From the NCBI GenBank assembly GCA_025266875.1, contig JALLLT010000013.1, positions 434,001-498,000 on the forward strand: a stretch of 64,000 bases of DNA, read 5' to 3'. This DNA is from Fennellomyces sp. T-0311 (lineage: Eukaryota > Mucoromycota > Mucoromycetes > Mucorales > Lichtheimiaceae). Of the stretch, positions 59,001 to 64,000 are shown piece after piece (position 1 is the stretch's first letter; every line of letters begins with the position of its first letter). A program made the position numbers and the translations under genes. The notes under the pieces were generated by a model, which was not told the origin of the DNA, ran no database searches, and was given only the letters and a program-made list of their open reading frames with translations.

Positions 59001-60843
59001 ATATTCAGCTTGTTTTATCAACTTTCGGAATTGCGAAATCGCGACGATCTCAAGATTGCCATCATTACCAATATGGATTACACATTGGATGGCCATCCTC
59101 GCGTCTTGTTGTCGAAAATTATGACGTCTGGTTACAACCCAATACGACTGTTTGCGACACAGTATCTCGGTATCATCATGCGACAATCCGAAAGCGAGTA
59201 CAATGGTTGGATTATACGACTTTTGTTGACGCAATTGTACGATACACATTTGGATGTTTGCCAGATGGCTGTCAGTTTGTTAGACGAAGCATGTGAAAAT
59301 CAGGCGAACCTGGAGCTGTTGGTCAAGTATCGACCCAGTCTCGGTCACCTAGGTGAAATTGGCAACCCTTTGTTGCTAAGGTAAGTTATCAGATGTGTTA
59401 CCATGGTAAACAATAAAAAACTCAAACTTTTCAAAAATAGATTTTTATCAACATCAACAGGTTTTCGATATCTTTACGCCTTGGGCTATGTACAGAAAGA
59501 AATGGATGATTGGTTTGAGGTATGAACAAGCCTATTGAGAGTGATTTTCATCATATTGACCCGTGTTAAAAAAAAACCTAGTATCGAAATCTACAATACG
59601 TCACCCAGTTGGAGCTTTCGCTGGCGAGGGCTCTGGCGAATACCCCCGAGAGAAAGGATCGCAATCCTTTTGATGAACGTGTAGATAGCGAAAATAATTT
59701 TGAAAACCTGTAAGTGACCCAAGCTTTTCTTGATCAACAAGCAAAATTAACATGGAAAAATTATAGGCAAGCTGGTGATGGATTATCGCCACCTCATTTT
59801 TATGGCGAATTGACAAAGACTGAAGATGGATGCAACTTGTTGCGTGAAAAGGGCCATTTCCAATACTTTGCCAATTATATCCGCAATTATTCGCTCGAAA
59901 ACCATAGCCCTGAAGTATTTCAACAACTCAAGGCGGTTCTTTGGGCAGTGGGTAGCATTGGTGCAACCAAGAATGGCTTACCATTCCTCGAAGAAGAGGA
60001 TATTGTAAAAGATATTGTACACATTGCAGAAAGCAGTGAGATTTTATCATTGAAAGGGTAGGTTTCAGGAGTAGACACTAAAAAAAAAAGAGCGATACTA
60101 ATTTGCGTTCTAGAACCTGTTACTATGTATTGGGACTAGTGGCTAAAACGCAACAAGGCGTTGAATTGCTTGGTGAACTTAATTGGGACGGCGTGTCATC
60201 TCCCAATGGCGTGCCTGAAGGTCTATGTGTTCCACAGAACCTGGAACTTTTCCTTAGCGTAAGTATTTTTTTATCGCATTTATCGAATGAGCATGAATCT
60301 AAACGTGATAAATAGATTCGTAACTGGAAATATACCCCGGCGCTTTCCGACCCGCCCGTCTTTCCGAGAAAGGTCGAGACAGACGCCATTACATTGGATA
60401 TCCTCAAAAACATTGGAGACATGAGCAATCATATCTTGGCAAACGAAGCATCCAAGAATTTGGCAAGGTACGAAAGACATGGTCCGAAAGTGATGAATGG
60501 CTGACATGGTTTTACCAGGTTACGGCAACGACATATCGACCATTTCAAACGCGTCGACCTGTTCTACTGCGTATGTCAACTTTTGGGAAGCTATCATTTC
60601 CGCACGCCTGTACGAAAATACATTCTGGAAATATTCGACATGCGGTTCACGACAGAGCTACTGCAAGAGCTGGACGATGTGGCAGCGGATAATGTGGACG
60701 GCAGTAACGAGGATGACCCAGTAGAGGCACCTATCGAGCCATCGCCGCGGTCCTCGATGGACGAGACGGTGCCCGAGAAGCCTTTGGTGCCTCAAGAAAG
60801 GCTGGAGCCTGTATGCAAGCAGCTAGGATTCAATATAAATTAA
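56097..60843 (+). CDS. AVO3: Rictor/Avo3/Tsc11 subunit of TORC2
   Basis: Fourteen exons: 56097-56195, 56261-56441, 56504-56683, 56753-56954, 57012-57143, 57196-57383, 57435-57787, 57843-59380, 59441-59519, 59582-59709, 59767-60057, 60114-60258, 60316-60467 and 60519-60843; 1330 aa. Residues 1-30 are proline-rich. An HR1-like antiparallel helix lies at about 34-93 (LDKETKMKLGVENML, KRKKDLEAQLESC). The Rictor N-terminal armadillo region begins near 200 and includes SRDQNNHEPEREQSLKLVR (about 268-286), IVAIAEQTDCRLRNICLE and LLDGQL..YVLDTPERRQYL..IAPFTETG. The central and V regions follow (GFRYLYALGYVQKEMDDWF near 965, GDGLSPPHFYGELTKTEDG, LKAVLWAVGSIGATKNG, TCYYVLGLVAKTQQGVELL). The family scaffolds TORC2 at the plasma membrane and controls actin and AGC kinases. 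The length is typical of fungal Rictor. All phases agree. Confidence 0.95.
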
Positions 60844-61007
60844 AAGCTGTTTTGAAGAAAGCAAACTGTGCGGGCTTTTCTTTTTTTTACAAAAAGAAGT
60901 TTTTAGCTGCCTTTTCGAGACTGGCTGTGAACCGCGAATGATCTGAATATGCGTCTCTTGTTCCTTGGCACCTCCCCTCTCTCTCTTTTTCTCCTTCTGT
61001 AATAGTA

Positions 61008-64000
61008 ATGAAACAAAACGCTTTGCCGTCATTTCGGCATCGCGGCCTTTCCCTTTCAAGCCTCAATGTACCGCGTCGATACCATCTTCCCATCATCCTA
61101 CTACGCACATTATGTCTTATACCGTCGGTGCTGGGCACCCTATACAACACACAGGCCGCCTGGACCGTGCCAATACGGGATTCCGGAGGCGCCATCACGC
61201 TGAAAAGCACCGAGAGCGACTATTGGGTTGCCAACTTTTGGGTAATTGGGTCATGAATGTTTGACACAAACGAACGCAACCACTCAAGCAACCGTATAGT
61301 GTGCCTTGGCTGGCTACTGGAGCTGGATTCTTACGACGAGTATGATGAGACGATGGCTATATCATTACGAGATCAGCAATGCCATTGTACGATTAATAAC
61401 GCTGACGGTGGTGAATTGGTCTCTGAGTGCGTTTGTCAGTTCTAAAATCGAGTCTGATCGACCCATTACGATCTGGATGACGATTTGCTTCATCCTGTTG
61501 ATTTCCAACGTAATCAAGCTTATTTTCGCGTCGAGTCCAAAGTATCACCAAAAGGCCGAGGATGTATTACAGAGCCCTGTCCGGATCAATCTCAAATCGA
61601 CGGCTGTCAAAGTCCTCGTTCTGCCCCTGTCCGTCGTCACGTTCCTGACCATGTTTGTCGCCCTACAGCAGCTCGATCGATTGCAGTACACCACCAGCCA
61701 ATTGATGCCAAAAACCTTTGGCTTGAACGCAAACGAAATCACGTCATCCTCGTCCATGTTTGTGCTGGTGCTCTCGTCCTGGTCATACAGTTCGTTCGAG
61801 CGTCGCCAAATGCTGCGAAAGACCGCGCTCAAGTTTGTCAATCAAGGATCGTATCGTTTTGTTATTGGACAGCCGCCATCGGCTCGTGCTCAGATGCTGA
61901 TGGGCCCCAGGATCGAACAGGAGGCAAAGACGTATGGTGACATGTTGCTGGTGCCGGCTTCGGACATTGAGGCTCACAAGAGTCGCAAGCTGTATGAAGC
62001 GTTCCGCTGGTCGACGCGTGTTCCGTACGATTACTTGGTCAAGTCGGACGACGACGTGTTTGTGCGCTGGGATATCGTGCGCTCGGAAACGCAGACGCTC
62101 GGTCGACGAACAAAGTACTGGAGGGGATTGGTGTACAGGTAAAGGGAGTGGCTTTCTATGGAGATAGAGCAGCGGGTGTAACGCGTGCCCACGTAGGAAT
62201 ATGGCTCCGGAAGCGATGGGCGCAGACAAGTCCATGAAGACGGACTATCCATTGCCCGTACTGCCAACCTACACTTCGGGAACAATGTACGTGCTTTCGC
62301 GCGACGTGGTCGGCCTCGTTGTTGGCGTGGACACTATACAGCGGTTCGTGCCAGCAGAAGAGAGGAACCTGGCCATCTGGCTATTCGGATACGACGTGCA
62401 TCCGATCCACGATTTCCGAGTGCAAGACAACGGCGCTTGTGAGGTCAACCAGATCGCCAAACGATTCAAGGACAAGAAGCTGAACGAGATGCAAACCATG
62501 TACGACAACATTGTGAGCGGCCGAGGACAGTGCGACAACCTGGACACGAGCATATGCGGTCTCTGCTATCCGTGTCGCGACAAAAAGGACGATTGGCGCG
62601 CAGCAAACTTAGCATGTGATATTTACAAGGGTATCATCGACAGCCATCCATCGCCATATGACAAGGTATCGGGGCCCGATGTCAAGGACAATCTGCCAGC
62701 TTCGATCATCGGCGAGAATGACGCGTGGATCATTGACGGATTGCTGTCGCAACGCACATCCAAGTTTTCCGATACGGACGATTGGCATCTGTTGTACTGG
62801 GTGTGTTGGACGAGTGAACCTTCGACGTTCATGGACCGTCACTGGCGCACGTTGGAACTGGTCTGGGTGCATGAGCCTCGCGCCGTCATCTTTATGATCA
62901 CCAACACCTTGCCGCACGATTTCTTCAAGGACTACACGAGTCATGGTTACGAGATCCATGTGGTCAACTTTAACAAGGAGAATCTGCTCAAATGGCACTG
63001 GTACTTTGGACCAGGCACCTTGGATTGGCTGCAGGATTGGGACAAGTGGGAGACCGGCAAGTTCTTTTACTGGCATTTGACGGATTACATTCGCTGCTTG
63101 CTGCTCTACAACTATGGTGGCACGTACATGGACATGGATGCCTTGTGGATCCGCGTGCCACCGGATCACAATCTGGAATTCATCGGCTCGGACTACTCGA
63201 GCATGCACAGCGATCGAGTGTGGACACTCGACGATGACCGTCTGTATCTGCCTCAAGGACTGATGCGCTTCAAGCGTGGTTGGGCGCTTTTCCGCGAAAT
63301 GTGCGAGAACGCGTTCTCATCGTACTCGTATGACCCCAAATGCTTTAATTGCCATGGACCGCGAGCCATCACTTCCTATGTACGCGAGCATCGCGCAGCT
63401 CTCGAATTGGCGGGCTTCACGATTCTGCCGCGCGAAGTGCTCTACCCCGCCAGTTACCTCGACATCCATCGATTACTGCTACCCAACCCATTGGCCGAGC
63501 AGGAACTCAAGACCAAGATCATCGTCAATAGCTGGAACATCCATCTGTTTGGCAAAATGACCAACCATTTGCCGATCCAAAAGGGCAGTTTGGTCGACAT
63601 TGTCCTGAAACGATTCGATTTGGATGTGCCGCACCGTGACACCAACCACACCAACCTCATCCTCAGCTCCACAGGCGGTTGGACTGTTCCGATGCGCCTG
63701 GTGGGTCCCCGCAACTACATCTATCGCTTCACCTCGCCGTTCACATCATTGCCTTTGGACTCGCACGAGTCGCGGCGACGGGCATTGCAACAGCCTGCCG
63801 CGGGACGATTCCAGGGCCTGGATCGGATCTTTGTCCGCGGTGGACCCAACATTGTCAAGCAAGTGAAGGTGACATTGGAAGTGGCGTTCGGCAAACTCAA
63901 GATTGGCGTGCCAGCATCGCCGGAATTCACCAAGGATACGATTGAACTCAAGGACGCATCCCAGAAGGATGTTAACGTGCTGCTCAACAGCCTGGTGTAT
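61008..64000 (+). CDS. Two-domain glycosyltransferase (GT31-like plus GT32-like), 3' end outside window
   Basis: Exons 61008-61241, 61300-62138 and 62197-64000 (continuing) keep phase and give at least 959 residues. The N-terminus has a membrane span (LPIILLRTLCLIPSVL) and, in exon 2, several more hydrophobic segments (to about residue 210). A GT31/beta-1,3-galactosyltransferase-like domain follows: FVLVLSSWSYSSFERRQMLRK, the metal motif KSDDDVFVR, and YTSGTMYVLSRDV; the usual ED(V) acid near the end reads EERNLAIWLFG. After a Cys-rich linker (CGLCYPCRDKKDDW) comes a GT32/alpha-1,4-galactosyltransferase-like DXD domain (LVWVHEPRAVIFMITN, YIRCLLLYNYGGTYMDMDAL). A further beta-rich segment begins near the window edge. 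Such proteins act in the Golgi on glycans or glycolipids; donor and acceptor are unknown. The start at 61008 is the first ATG before the membrane span. Confidence 0.85.

Noticed and set aside
62609..63256. 215-codon minus-strand frame opposite the glycosyltransferase
   Set aside because: It is an antisense shadow of a GC-biased coding exon; the plus strand carries clear catalytic motifs.

Overview
The window is nuclear DNA of a filamentous fungus, most probably a Mucoromycota (Mucorales-type) species. The evidence is about twenty spliced protein genes with short GT-AG introns (mostly 45-90 nt, often with CTAAC/CTGAC-like branch sites), fungal proteins (Vac7, Vnx1, Tag1, Mpo1, Rictor/Avo3, a Mid2-like sensor, a GPI-type aspartic protease), and two proteins of the lineage-expanded ~540-residue families I associate with Mucoromycota. 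No rRNA, tRNA, CRISPR or prokaryotic feature was recognised. Exon borders were worked out by eye from GT/AG sites, reading phase and family conservation, and each model below keeps frame unless stated.

Layout. 1-5.5 kb is an accessory, decayed region: a lineage-specific ~540-aa family gene with one apparent frameshift (1075-3032), a remnant of a transposon-associated zinc-binding protein (about 3467-4265) and a 30-bp minisatellite. 5.7-12.5 kb carries two minus-strand genes, a secreted aspartic protease and an 11-exon VNX1 vacuolar cation/H+ antiporter. 12.5-17.6 kb is a gene desert with repeated TATA-bearing segments. 17.6-34 kb is a conserved gene block: a disordered protein, a SANT plus U-box-like protein, a small spliced membrane protein, a disordered regulator-like protein, a PAK/STE20-type kinase, a small coiled-coil protein and CDK10. 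34.4-36.1 kb is VAC7. 37-42.8 kb is a second accessory island: a 480-bp foldback element, a HET-domain gene, a decayed gene with a duplicated segment, and repeats.

42.8-49.1 kb returns to conserved genes: a Tag1/DUF3712 vacuolar protein, a Mid2-like wall-stress sensor, MPO1 and a DUF1771-Smr protein. 50.3-54.8 kb is a third accessory island with a ~956-bp tandem duplication built of ~150-bp subrepeats and an apparently intact ~541-aa nuclease-like family gene. 56.1-60.8 kb is the 14-exon TORC2 scaffold Rictor/Avo3, followed 164 bp later by a very long two-catalytic-domain glycosyltransferase (GT31-like plus GT32-like) that runs off the right edge.

Functionally the conserved genes fall into vacuole and lipid homeostasis (VNX1, VAC7, TAG1, MPO1), signalling (CDK10, PAK-like kinase, TORC2 Avo3, Mid2-like sensor) and cell surface or secretion (aspartic protease, glycosyltransferase). 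Nothing suggests an operon-like pathway. The lineage-specific, HET and repeat content is concentrated in the three accessory islands between the conserved blocks.
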